Shown here in pieces: positions 33,851 through 42,781 of a stretch of 64,000 bases of DNA; within the stretch, counting starts at the first letter, position 1; each line of letters opens with the position of its first letter. The stretch is from Isochrysis galbana. Its lineage: Eukaryota; Haptophyta; Isochrysidales; Isochrysidaceae. The notes beneath the pieces are model-generated. The model did not search any database. It was not told the origin of the DNA and saw nothing but the letters and a program-made list of their open reading frames with translations. The DNA lies in NCBI GenBank assembly GCA_018136815.1, contig CM030942.1:807797-871796 (forward strand), read 5' to 3'. A program made the position numbers and the translations under genes.

Positions 33851-34282
33851 GTCGGATAGAAGGCGTAAGGAACAGGCCGATAGTGGGTGTCGTAGCCCTG
33901 AATCTTCAGATGTTTTTTTCACCCATAGGCTGATCCACGCAGTGCGCGTGATCGGCGGTGGGTCGTGGGGGTGGGGGTTGTGCCACAGCGGCTGTGACAG
34001 CGCTCCTTCTCTTGTGAATCGCGAGCGGTGTATCTTTAGAGTTCTGAAGTTTGTTCCTTCTATACCAATATGGGGGAAGCCGAGGGTAAAAAAAACTGGA
34101 CCTCAGGCAGGTTTCACCTTTTAAGTACAACATGTAGCAAGCACAAGCGTGGACACATGCCATGTTATTCGACGGTTCGTCGTCAAGATACATCGTGGTT
34201 TACCTGGTGAGTCGCCGCATGCCATTTAATCCATAAGATGTGTCGATCGTGCGATCCTCGTCTTCCTACTACAATACGTCTC
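33851..34282. other. Stretch without a gene
   Basis: 3' flank of the minus-strand fucosyltransferase-like gene. Nothing else is recognised. Confidence 0.5.
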
Positions 34283-35068
34283 TCAGCAACCTATGTGCTG
34301 TTTGTGATTGTGGAGGTATCGAATTTGGCCGCCCCCCATTGCGTTCAAGGGAGCGAAGAGAAGTCCATCGCTGAGCAATCCAGCCATATCTGAGAGCGTC
34401 GATCGAGCCATCACTAGAGCATGCGAAGAAACCAGGTGGTGAAAGGTTACATCCAGTGGCTGCGAAAGATGGAAGTGACTCGTGTACCCCGGAATCCGCC
34501 CAAGTGTATCAAAATCCGTGGACACACCTTCTGAGAAAATGTGTATCATCACATCAGGTCGCGGGGATGCACCGGACGCGTCCGCACGCAGTCGTTCGGC
34601 GGCGAGTAAGGCGCATCGCGCAGCGATTCCATTGCTGGTGAATCTACCGGAAATGCACTGAGCGGCTTGTGTGCTGCCTGCAGCACAGATGTCCCCTCTG
34701 CGCACGTGCACTGCTACATGTCGGAAACCAGGTGGAAACCATTTGAGAGCGGGCTTTGGCGCACTCACGTATGCTGCGCGTACTCTGAAGATGACACTCT
34801 CGTCGAGATAGCGACGAGAGGCCAGCTGCGAGTGGAATGGCCCACTGGCAGTGCTGGTTGCCGAGGCAGCTGGACCGAGCGAGCTGCCGCCTATGAAAAT
34901 CCACATCTGGCTCGCGTTCACCCCATGCTCCATTTCAAGCCACGGGGATGTGCAGAATGGCCTGTTCCGTAACCTACTCCACGCGAGGACGGACACAAGG
35001 GCTGCATATTGTGCTCCAAACCCATCAGTGCGCAGGGCGTTCGTGAGTGCGCCAGCCGGACATCCCAT
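34283..35068 (-). CDS. Fucosyltransferase-like protein (HVRRGD motif)
   Basis: Resembles GDP-fucose-using transferases that carry an H-x-R-R-x-D donor-binding motif. The reading has 261 residues from ATG 35068. Near the N-terminus 'DGFGAQYAALVSVLAWSRLR' corresponds to the glycine-rich start of these folds. The motif 'VAVHVRRGDICA' follows at about residue 120, then MIHIFSEG and 'ARSTLSDMAGLLSDGLLFAP', where the Ser and Asp fit the second donor-contact region. No leader or anchor is present. The frame is open beyond the ATG back to about 35145 ('YFYCTPAELPR'), so the true 5' end may be an exon whose upstream partner is lost. A retroelement fragment starts about 100 bp upstream, so truncation is possible. 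The sugar is not certain. Confidence 0.65.
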   Translation of the reverse strand: MGCPAGALTNALRTDGFGAQYAALVSVLAWSRLRNRPFCTSPWLEMEHGVNASQMWIFIGGSSLGPAASATSTASGPFHSQLASRRYLDESVIFRVRAAYVSAPKPALKWFPPGFRHVAVHVRRGDICAAGSTQAAQCISGRFTSNGIAARCALLAAERLRADASGASPRPDVMIHIFSEGVSTDFDTLGRIPGYTSHFHLSQPLDVTFHHLVSSHALVMARSTLSDMAGLLSDGLLFAPLNAMGGGQIRYLHNHKQHIGC

Positions 35069-35170
35069 GCGCGGCAACTCAGCAGGCGTACAGTAAAAAT
35101 AGCCCCGCAGAACATCGACGAAAACGAGGCGGATGCGGATAGACTTTTAGTAATAGCTATTAGTGGATGA

Positions 35171-35325
35171 CTCTTCGCATACCCCAATGCAGCTACTCCC
35201 GACAGCCTAAAGGCCCCCTCTACATAATAGCTAATAGCATGGAAGTACATCATTAGAGACTTCTACAGAGTAGAATTCGAGTCATATGAATTCCACTACA
35301 TACCAACTCCGGAAGCCACACTCAT
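35171..35325 (+). pseudogene. Non-LTR retrotransposon fragment
   Basis: Reads LFAYPNAATPDSLKA and, after stops, IAWKYIIRDFYRVEFESY. These are the residues just after the finger in the copies at 12343 (-) and 21190 (+). It contains stop codons. Confidence 0.7.
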
Positions 35326-35364
35326 AAGTCATAAGTCATAATCATAAGTCATAAGTCATATAAA

Positions 35365-35715
35365 ACCTTCTAATATTCTTACCGCACTCGCGGCGAATGG
35401 AACCACTACCTACTACACGTAGCACGTAGCATACTTTCTACACCCCCACTCCCCCGGCCCTTCTCCCCCCGCCATAAGGCGGCTCCCCCCGTGCACTACT
35501 AGGGGGATAGGGGTGACGAAGGGCTTAGATATGGTCCGGTGGCCCGCGCCCCCCCCCGGTGATCTTTCCTCCCCTTCCTCCTGTGTCTCCGAGTGGGCGG
35601 CCGACTCTGTCCCGACTTATCCTGTAAACAGGTGCGGGACTTACCAATTTTTCGGTGAGCGGAGCTCTCGCTCCGCCCACCCCCTTCTCCGCGCTCTCTC
35701 TCCCCTCTCTGTTGT
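35365..35715 (-). repeat. Dispersed repeat R3, copy 4, with extended arm
   Basis: Matches 32505-32880 over its whole length, including 'TTCTTACCGCACTCGCGGCG', 'CCCCCCGTGCACTACTAGGG' and GGACTTACCAATTTTTCGG. Confidence 0.7.
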
Positions 35716-36014
35716 ATTCAGGCCTCTCGGCGTGAATATTTCGGCATGAGCGCGCTCCTTCTGCGTTATATATCGTCTTCTATGTTCGTCGTGGTCACGC
35801 AAGGCGTGCCGATTCGGATTCTCCGTGGGCTCCAGTCCTGGTTCGCCGATTTTCGTCTCGAAATTCGAAGATTTGAGTTTTTTTTACCGTTACGGTAATT
35901 GTCCACGCGTTTAAGGTAAGAGATGCAGGTAACAGAACTGGCCCCCCCCCTTCTGCAGTTCCCTCCCCTTCTGCAGTTCTTCTGCAGTTCCATCCCCCCT
36001 CTGCAGTTCCCCTC

Positions 36015-36365
36015 CCCCCCTCTCTCCATTCTCTGCGTTTCCCTTCTCTATTCCATGCGTTTCCCGGGGCAAGCCGGGAAAGACACGTGAATGTGAGGGA
36101 AAGTTGGGTCAGTACTGTGTTTTCACCCCCCCTCTGCAGTCCTCCTTCCCCTCTCTCCATTCCCTGATTTTCTCGGGCCAGGCCGGGAAAAATACGTCAA
36201 TGTGAGGGAGGATTGGGTCAGTATTGTGATTCCCCCCTCCGCGGTTCCCCCCCCCTTCCGCAACTCTCCTCCCTCCCCTCTCTCCACTCCCTGATTTTCC
36301 CGGGCCAGGCCGGGAAAAATACCTGAATGTGAGGGATGATTGGGTCAGTGTTGCGATCTCACCCC
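36015..36365. repeat. Tandem repeat, unit ~105-130 bp, three copies
   Basis: Three units each contain 'CTCTCCATTCCCTG'-like, GCCGGGAAA near 36074, 36181 and 36309, then 'AATGTGAGGGA..ATTGGGTCAGT'. Spacing varies because of C-run length differences. Confidence 0.8.
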
Positions 36366-36659
36366 CCTCGGCAGTTTCTCCCCCCCCCCCTTTCGCTCCC
36401 CCCTTCCCCCCCTCCGCTCCTCCCCTCCCCCCCTCCGCTCCTCCCCTTCCCCTCCGCTGTTCCCCCCCTCCGCCGTTCCCTTCCCCCCCCTCCGCGCGGT
36501 TCCCCCCCCTCCGCGCGCCAAGACGGCGGCCTTCCCCCCCCTCCGCAGATTTCCTTCCCCTCCTCCGCCGCTTCCCCCCCTCCGCGCGCCGAGACGGCGG
36601 CTCTCTTCCGCGTCCGCGCGTTGAGGCGCCGTCTTCTCTTCCCTCAACCCCCCGCGCGA

Positions 36660-36840
36660 AAGTCCCCCAGCGCGTCCCTCAGCGTTCCCCAGCGTCCCTC
36701 AGCGTCTCCCAGTGTCTCTCAGCGCCCCCCCCCTGTCCGTCAGCGATGTCCCGCAGCGCGTCTTGCAGCGTCCTTCAGTGTCCTTCTGCGTCCTTCAGCG
36801 CTGTCCCGCAGCGCTTCCTTCAGCGTCCTTCGGCGCTGCC
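36660..36840. repeat. Degenerate CAGCGTCCCT short tandem repeats
   Basis: About fifteen variants of CAGCGTCCCTCAGCGT or CCTTCAGCG in series. This gives a Ser/Pro/Gln-rich open frame without other protein features. Confidence 0.7.
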
Positions 36841-37394
36841 TCGCGAGACTCGAGGCAGGACTCGCGAGGGCACTGGATTTTACTCTGTAGTCCAAAACGG
36901 AGTCCGAATTGTGTTTTGACCCCCGAGCCCTCGTTCCCTCGCTCTCTCTCTCTCTCTCTTCTTTTTCTGGTGGGCACTCCTGAATCTGCTCACCAGAGGG
37001 GGTTCGTTTAACGTATGTTTCCGGCCTGTCACCGTGAATGTTTGAGTGCAGAGTGTTGATTTGTGTGGTTTTTGAGCCATTGTATCGCCTGTTGGTGACC
37101 TGCAGCCCCTGAGTACCCCCAAGCCCCGAGTCTTCCGAGTCGTCCTTTCGAGTCTACGAGTCCCTACGAGTCCCAAGTAAGCGGTAACTGCTCGCCGCGC
37201 CCTTTCTTACATCCTCCGACCCTCCGGTTCGCGTTCCGTGCCACTCTCCCGTCCATCTCTCATGCCCGTCATTTGCCCTCCCCGTTCTTCCGATGAGCCC
37301 GTTCCGGGCTCCCCGGATGGACCGTGCGCCGCGCTAGCCGCCGGTGCGCCTCCGCGGCTCGTTTCCAATGAGGAAACGAGCTTCGCTCCGACAC

Positions 37395-37807
37395 TCTCCT
37401 GCGGCACGCGCGATGGCGCGCCTGCGGCAGGCCTGCAACTGCCCTCTGGCGGCCCCTGGAGGCTCCTGGAGGCCAGCTCAGGGGGCAGAGGAGGCTGGGG
37501 CTGGGCCCTGGCCTCCCCTGCCTCTCCCTCGCTGGCGCTCCTGGGCCTCTGGGGCCCCCACTCTGCACCTGTCTGCCTGTCGACCAGGGGGGGAGGAGGG
37601 GTTGGAGCGATGGGCTGGCCACGACAGGCCAGGACGCGCGAGGCAGGCGTGTCTGCCAGGGAGAGAGTGGGTCAGCAGGGCAGTGGCCTCCTGGCAAGCC
37701 ATCAGGCGTGCCAGGAGGATGAGTGGTTCCTCCCCCATGGCAGGGGAGGAGTGGAGAGAGGGGGGGGCTCGTGCCCCCCCATGGGGCAACCAAGTATAAA
37801 CTTAGTT
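37395..37807 (+). repeat. Dispersed GC-rich repeat R1, copy 4 (most complete)
   Basis: Runs from 'CTCCTGCGGCACGCGCGATG' to the terminal hairpin AACCAAGTATAAACTTAGTT at 37788-37807. It contains every block seen in the other copies and is the best reference copy in this window. Confidence 0.8.
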
Positions 37808-38262
37808 GTCATAAGTCATATAAGTCACATAAGGTTTAAGGTGCGGGACTTCTACCGTCCCCGCTCTGACACTTGTGACTTCCAATACCCCCCCCCTCCT
37901 CCGCGCCAAAAGGCGCGGGACTTCGACCGTCCCCATTGTGACTGCCCCCCCCCCCCCCCACACACTTCACTGGGCTTTTCACAAGACGCCTCCTGTGAAA
38001 AAGGTCACACTGCTTGTGAAAAGATGGGGCCCCCTGACGGTATGATTATTCTCGACCCCCTTCTGCCCGCCACTGAGTCCCCGCCCCCCCCTTCCCCCCG
38101 CCGCCGAGTCCCCCCCCCCCCCCCCTCCCCGCCGAGCTCCCCCAACCCCTCGCCTCCCCCCTCCCCCTCCTCAGCCGCCGAGCCGTCCCCCATCCGCCCA
38201 GCGCCCCGGCCCCTCTACACGCCCAGCGCCCCAGCCCCCTCCTTCGCCTCGTTCTCCCTGAC

Positions 38263-38670
38263 ATGACACCACCCCTCGTAGAGGGCGACGATGTGCGAGC
38301 CGTCGAGCTCCTGCTCGGACAGGGTCACGCGGGACGCCTCGAGGAGAGCGCGGCAGGCGGAGGGTTGACAGCCCTCATGGCCGCGTGCAAGCAAGGCAAC
38401 TTCTCGTGCGTTGAGCGCCTCCTGCACGCGGGTGCCCACGCCGACGCGGTGGACGACAAGGGGTTCACCCCCCTTCTATGGGCCTGCAGATACCGACATG
38501 CGCCGTGTGTGGAGGTGCTGCTTCGTGCCAAGGCCGCGCTCGAGCTGAGCCCACCAAGCGGGAAGACGGCCCTCTTGGTGGCATGCCAAGTGGGCAGCCA
38601 CGAGTGCGCCTCCTCCTCCCCCACCCCCGCCATTGGTTCCACCTCCGACGTACCCACCCCGCGTCCCTGA
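38263..38670 (+). CDS. Ankyrin-repeat coding segment
   Basis: A 135-codon open frame from ATG 38263. Residues 1-110 hold three ankyrin units: 'DDVRAVELLLGQGHAG', 'GLTALMAACKQGNFSCVERL' then LHAGAHADAVD, and 'GFTPLLWACRYRHAPCVEVL' then LRAKAALEL, with a fourth starting 'GKTALLVACQ'. Ankyrin stacks bind other proteins. The frame then enters Pro/Ser-rich sequence and stops at 38670, while the Pro-rich protein continues in a different frame. CAA|GTGGGC at about 38590 is a possible donor. The two may therefore be exons of one gene, or a frameshift may separate them. Confidence 0.6.
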   Translation: MTPPLVEGDDVRAVELLLGQGHAGRLEESAAGGGLTALMAACKQGNFSCVERLLHAGAHADAVDDKGFTPLLWACRYRHAPCVEVLLRAKAALELSPPSGKTALLVACQVGSHECASSSPTPAIGSTSDVPTPRP

Positions 38671-39539
38671 GGGAACACCGACTTGGCCGCCACCATCCCG
38701 GCTGACTCCACCACCTCCCTCGTCTCCGCCGCCATGGAGCCCTCCTCTACCACCTCCTCCACTCCCGTCGCATCCTGAGCTGCAAGAGCCATTGCCTCCC
38801 ACGTCGCCTCCCCTGCAGTTGCTGCCACCACCCGCTTCGCCTCCCTCACCACGCCCACCACCGCGGGTGCCTCCTTCCCCACCGCCATTGTCGCCTCCGT
38901 TGCCTCCCTTGACTCCTCCGCCATCTTCTCCACCTTCAACATTCCCTCCTAGTAATCCACCACCGCTGTTGCCACCGCCCTTATCGCCGCCCTCACCTCC
39001 ACCACGCCCACCACCGCGGGTGCCTTCTTCTCCACCCCCTTCGTCGCCTCCGTTGCCGCGGCCTCCCTTGTCTCCTCCGCCATCTCCTCCACCTCCTTCA
39101 TTCTCCCCTAGTGCTCCACCGCGGGTGCCTCCTCCTTCAGCTCCATTGTCGCCTCCGTTACCGCCTCCGCCATTGACTCCACCACCTCCCTCGTCCCCAC
39201 CGCCCTGGAATCCTCCTCAACCAACCCCTTCTCAACCACCTCCTGCATTCCCGTCCCATCCCCAACCACAAGAGCCATACCCTCCCGCCCGTCCGTTTGT
39301 TCCACCTCCCGCACCGCCTTCATCGCCTCAATCGCCCTCCGCCTGCTCTAATGAGTGCATCGGGAACGCAATATACGCGTCCGACGGCATCTGCGATGAC
39401 GGCGGCCCTGGAAGCGAGTGGTCGGAGTGCGATTACGGGACGGACTGCGCAGACTGCGGCATTCGGCCGTCGATGCCGCCGTCGCCGCCATCCACGCCTC
39501 CGCAGCCCCGCGACGCCGCAGCACGAGGCTGCCGGCGAG
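38600..39539 (+). CDS. Pro-rich protein with haptophyte-type Cys motif, partial
   Basis: One frame is open from about 38600 and reads long PPPSPPPPLPP-type stretches, like cell-wall or extracellular hydroxyproline-rich proteins. At about 39340-39455 comes a compact Cys motif: ACSNEC, IYASDGICDDGGPGSEWS, ECDYGTDCADCG. I know very similar motifs next to Pro-rich linkers in haptophyte proteins, probably secreted or surface proteins. The coding ends at GGCGAG followed by GTAGGT at 39540, a good donor, so at least one more exon should follow. The next 200 bp are repeats and then a transposase gene. The start is not defined; it may be fused to the ankyrin part. Confidence 0.5.
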
Positions 39540-39579
39540 GTAGGTTGCGTATGGAGCGCGGAGGGGGGGGGGGGGGGGA

Positions 39580-39720
39580 GAGGGCGAGGGCGGGCGAGAG
39601 GGCGGGGGCGGGGGCGAGGGCGGGGGCGGGCGAGAGGGCGGGCGAGAGGGCGGGCGAGAGGGCGGGCGAGAGGGCGGGCGAGAGGGCGGGCGAGAGGGCG
39701 GGCGAGGGCGCGAGGGCGGC
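39580..39720. repeat. GGCGGGCGAGAG 12-bp tandem repeat
   Basis: About ten copies of a 12-bp unit and variants. It is open in several frames on both strands (Arg/Gly- or Pro/Ala-rich) because the unit length is a multiple of three. A C-run with A interruptions follows at 39780-39815. Confidence 0.85.
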
Positions 39721-39974
39721 AGGAGGGGGGGGCGGCGGGGAGCGAGGATCGGTTGATATGGGGCGCGGGGGGAGGAGGCCCCCCCCCCCCCCCCCCCCAC
39801 CCCCCCCCCACCCCCCACCTCCCTCTCCCCCCTCCACCGCGCCCTTCCCTCTATCCCGCCCTTTTCACAAGCCGCCCCTCCCCCCCCACCACCACCGCGC
39901 CCTTCCCTCTACTGACGTGTAACGAAAGTGTTTCGGAGTTGATTGAACTTTTTGGTAGTCTAATTTAAGGTTGA

Positions 39975-40793
39975 ATGAAACTATCCTGTATCTTTGAAAG
40001 GCTCATTCTGAAGTTTGCTCAGGACAGAGCTGCTCCAAAACACACAGGTAGACCAAGGGCTCTGACTGATACTCAAGTTGTGAGTCTCCTCTTCAAGTTT
40101 CTGCGCACTGGCTGCCAGTGGAGAGAGTTGGACTGCGGAGGTCGCTCTCATATGGCAGTGCGCCGTCGAATGGAGCTTTGGAAGGAGAAGGGAGTGGTCG
40201 ATGCTGCATATGCACAAGCACTTCGCACATACTCCAAACTCAACCCCCCGAAGCGGCACATCATAGATTCTTGTCACATTCGGAATCTGCATGGAAGGAG
40301 ACCTGACACTGGACGGAATCATGTAGACCGCGGTAGACAAGGGACCAAGCTCTCAGTGGTCACTGATCATCAACGAGTCGTCTACGGACTTCATCTTGAT
40401 CCCTCCAATCGACCGGATGTCATCCTGCTAGAGTCTACACTGGATTCACGGTGGGTGAAACTCGAGGGGATCGAGGTATGGGCAGATAGAGGTTACGACT
40501 CACGTGCCAATCGGAGTCGCTGCGCGGACAGAGGACTCAAGGATCGGATCTTCCGCAGACGGACAAAGACCACTCAACGTTCCAATTCCAAACGAGTGGT
40601 TGTCGAGCACACCTTTGCGCACCTGCAAGCGTTTCGAAGGCTGTCGTTCCGTTATGAACGGTGCCCTCGTACGTTAATTCTTCTACTCACACTTGCATTC
40701 GGTCACCGTTTAGGCGGAGTGCTCGCGTCAGCGCTGCCGTCTCAGTTTAGGAGCGAGAGCGACCCTCTTGGGTTCGATCACCTGTTCGCGTGA
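39975..40793 (+). CDS. IS5-like DDE transposase, intact
   Basis: Catalyses cut-and-paste movement of its own element. The 272-residue intact reading starts at ATG 39975. The N-terminal helical domain reads 'TDTQVVSLLFKFLRTGCQWR', typical of the IS5/DUF4096-type start. The catalytic acids are visible: D in HIIDSCHIRN, D in WADRGYDS, and E in 'VVVEHTFAHLQAFRRL'. The C-terminus 'RYERCPRTLILLLTLAFGHR' is also typical. Relatives occur in bacteria, giant viruses and eukaryotes. The lower GC and even codon use differ from the GC-extreme flanks. I could not find clear terminal inverted repeats or a duplication by eye. The reading ends within a few bases of LRR-like coding sequence, suggesting insertion into, or next to, a host gene. 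Confidence 0.85.
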   Translation: MKLSCIFERLILKFAQDRAAPKHTGRPRALTDTQVVSLLFKFLRTGCQWRELDCGGRSHMAVRRRMELWKEKGVVDAAYAQALRTYSKLNPPKRHIIDSCHIRNLHGRRPDTGRNHVDRGRQGTKLSVVTDHQRVVYGLHLDPSNRPDVILLESTLDSRWVKLEGIEVWADRGYDSRANRSRCADRGLKDRIFRRRTKTTQRSNSKRVVVEHTFAHLQAFRRLSFRYERCPRTLILLLTLAFGHRLGGVLASALPSQFRSESDPLGFDHLFA

Positions 40794-41107
40794 GCGAGAG
40801 GGGGCCTCAAGCAGCTCGAGCTCAAAGGGCATCACGAGCGTGTACCGTGTGTCTGTCTGATGCGGATCTCGATGACGAGGCCTTGGGCATGGTCTGTCGC
40901 GTGCTTGAGGCAGGAGCGTGTCGGAGGACCCATACGCTCATCCTCGACCGCAACCGGATCGGACCGGCGGGCGTGCAGCGCCTGTGCGAGCTCGCGCGGA
41001 GCTTCCGGCTGTCGTCGGTAAACCTCTCGTGCAACCCTATTGGCGCGGAGAGCCAGCCAATGCTCTCACAGCTGAGGAAGCTCAAGGTGCAGGTTACTCT
41101 GCTGTGA
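40790..41107 (+). pseudogene. Leucine-rich-repeat fragment
   Basis: Open frame without a good ATG at its start, reading 'SDADLDDEALGMVCRVLEAG', 'HTLILDRNRIGPAGVQRLCE' and SVNLSCNPIGAES. These are two to three LRR units of the ribonuclease-inhibitor type. It stops at 41107. Being so short and starting at the transposase stop codon, it looks like the 3' exon or remnant of an interrupted gene. Confidence 0.55.
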
Positions 41108-41279
41108 TCACGATGCAATTGAGTGTGTGTGGGGGGGGGGGGAGGGAGGGGGGTCGGAGAGGGGGGTCGAATACTCTAGTAAATATAACATGTATATATA
41201 CGGGGGGTAATTTCCCCCCGTGTTCGGGTGGTGCACTGGGACTTTTGATGGCCCGCACCTTTTTCTACCCTGGTACGAG

Positions 41280-41933
41280 GCCGCGCGCCGCGCCCCGCCG
41301 AGCTTCCATAGCTCAGCGCGAACTCGCAAGGCTGCCCAGGGAAGAAAACCTAAAATCAAAACCCCGCTAGCCGCTAGACCGCTAGAGCGTAGAGCGTAGT
41401 ACCCCCATTTTCACGGAAGACGAAAAGGGTAGGCTAAATAAGGCTAAGGCTAAGAATGACGAAGGCTGCAAGAATGAATACCAACTTCAGCCTCGTGGCG
41501 GAAGCGCTCGGCCTCGCCGAACGACTCGCCTAAGACACAGGTGTACCCCGCCCCAAACTATACTCCGGGCGCAAGAGGCAAGACCACAAGACCACCGCGC
41601 GACAACGACAACAAAAAATTTATCAGCGACGACGCGACGACACGGCACCCGAGTAACGACGCTAAAAAGGAACAGGTCACCCAGCGACACAGACACAGAA
41701 GGAAGGCGAGAACACTCGCTGGGGACAGGTGCACCCCGTCCAACTCAGCCCCCCCAATAATTTGAGCATTTGAGCCCCCACATAGAGGACAAGGGGAGGA
41801 GGGGGGGTGCCGGAAGGCGGGTGGTGAGGGAATGAATGGGAAGTGGGAAGGGAAAGAGCGAAGAGCGTGGCTACATTGCTACATAAAGTGAACCCCCGCG
41901 CCAGTGCCGCGCGCGAGGCGTGAACTTAAAAGG
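41280..41933 (+). pseudogene. Non-LTR retrotransposon 3' end
   Basis: Reads TSKAAQGRKPKI..., matching RTSKASQGRKPKL near 21410. It ends NFSLVAEALGLAERLA, matching NNLAAIAKSLQLAEKLA at 21500-21557. The 3' UTR that follows ('GGACAGGTGCACCCCGTC') resembles that of the 21558-21875 copy, ending 'GCGAGGCGTGAACTTAAAAG' near 41930. Frameshifts are present. Confidence 0.7.
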
Positions 41934-41937
41934 TTTT

Positions 41938-42268
41938 TTTCTCCCTCGCTGGCGCGCTGGCGCTCCTGAGCCCCAGGGGCCAGGGTTTCCACTCTGCACC
42001 AATTTGCCGGGGGAGGAGGGGTTGGAGCGTTGGAGCAGGAGTGAGCAGTGAGCTGGCGCCGACGGGCCAAGACGACAAGACGAGTGAATCAGGCGAGCCT
42101 GTGGGGAAGGGAGTGGGTCAGCAGGGCAGTCTGCTCCTTGCAAGCCATAAGGCATGCCAAGAAGATGGGTGGTGCCTCCCCCACAGCAGGAGAGGAGTGA
42201 GGAGTGGAGAGTGGAGAGGGGGGGGGGCTCGTACCCCACCCAGGGGCGAACTAAGTATAAACTTAGTT
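41938..42268 (+). repeat. Dispersed GC-rich repeat R1, copy 5
   Basis: Directly abuts the retroelement 3' end. The R1 core ends in the terminal hairpin AACTAAGTATAAACTTAGTT at 42249-42268. Confidence 0.75.
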
Positions 42269-42781
42269 GAGAGTAAAGTAGACGATGGAGAGGCAACATG
42301 GGAGTGACTTGTTTTGGCCACAGGGCGACCCCCCCCCCCCCCCCGCGCCCCGCGACGCCCCCCCCCCCCCCCCCCCCCCTTCGCCGCGGCGCTCCCCCCT
42401 CCACACACACGCACTTCTTTCCCTGCACAGCAGAGAAACAAGTAGTAGTATCTCTTTCTCCCTGTTCTCCACGAAAAAGTACAATGCGAGGCAGCCACTT
42501 GGCTGCTGCAGCGGTCCCTGCAGTAAAGAGTAAGCGGTAAAGTACCCTTCTTCTCCCGCTGCGCTGCTGGTTTCGCGCGCAGAAATAGGGGGTGTGGTGT
42601 GGGGAGGGAGGGCGAGGAGAAGGCGAGGGGGGGGAGGGGAGGGAGGGGGGTCGCGAGGTGGCGGCAGGCTCTGCGGGGGGCCGAGGAGGTCGGGCTGGAG
42701 CGGGTGGACAGTGTGTTTCGCTGATAGAGGTAGTAGGAGCCGTGCTTGCTCAAGCGGCTTATTGTGCGCTGAGCAGGCTGG
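42269..42781. other. Leader region of the giant gene
   Basis: C-runs at 42330-42380, then a G-rich segment to 42660. No separate gene is seen. It probably contains the promoter and 5' UTR of the Sfi1-like gene. Confidence 0.5.

Larger units (their letters stand above)
35716..38262. other. Low-complexity and repeat region, no gene
   Basis: Holds the ~110-bp tandem repeat (36015-36365), C-rich low complexity (36360-36620), short CAGCGT-type repeats (36660-36840), an R1 copy (37395-37807) and C-runs at 37944-38200. Long open frames such as 37238-38266 run straight through R1 and C-runs and are not credible genes. Confidence 0.6.

Noticed and set aside
36329-36919. Pro/Ser-rich ORF of ~196 codons
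   Set aside because: Lies in C-rich low complexity and short CAGCGT repeats. Two other frames are equally open, with no motif or leader.
37238-38266. 342-codon ORF upstream of the ankyrin segment
   Set aside because: Runs through a complete copy of dispersed repeat R1, its hairpin end and C-runs. The same sequence elsewhere is not kept in frame.
39975-40793. Bacterial contamination explaining the IS5-like transposase
   Set aside because: It is embedded without a break in sequence typical of the window (Pro-rich algal coding before, LRR and retroelement pieces after). IS5-like elements are also known in eukaryotes.
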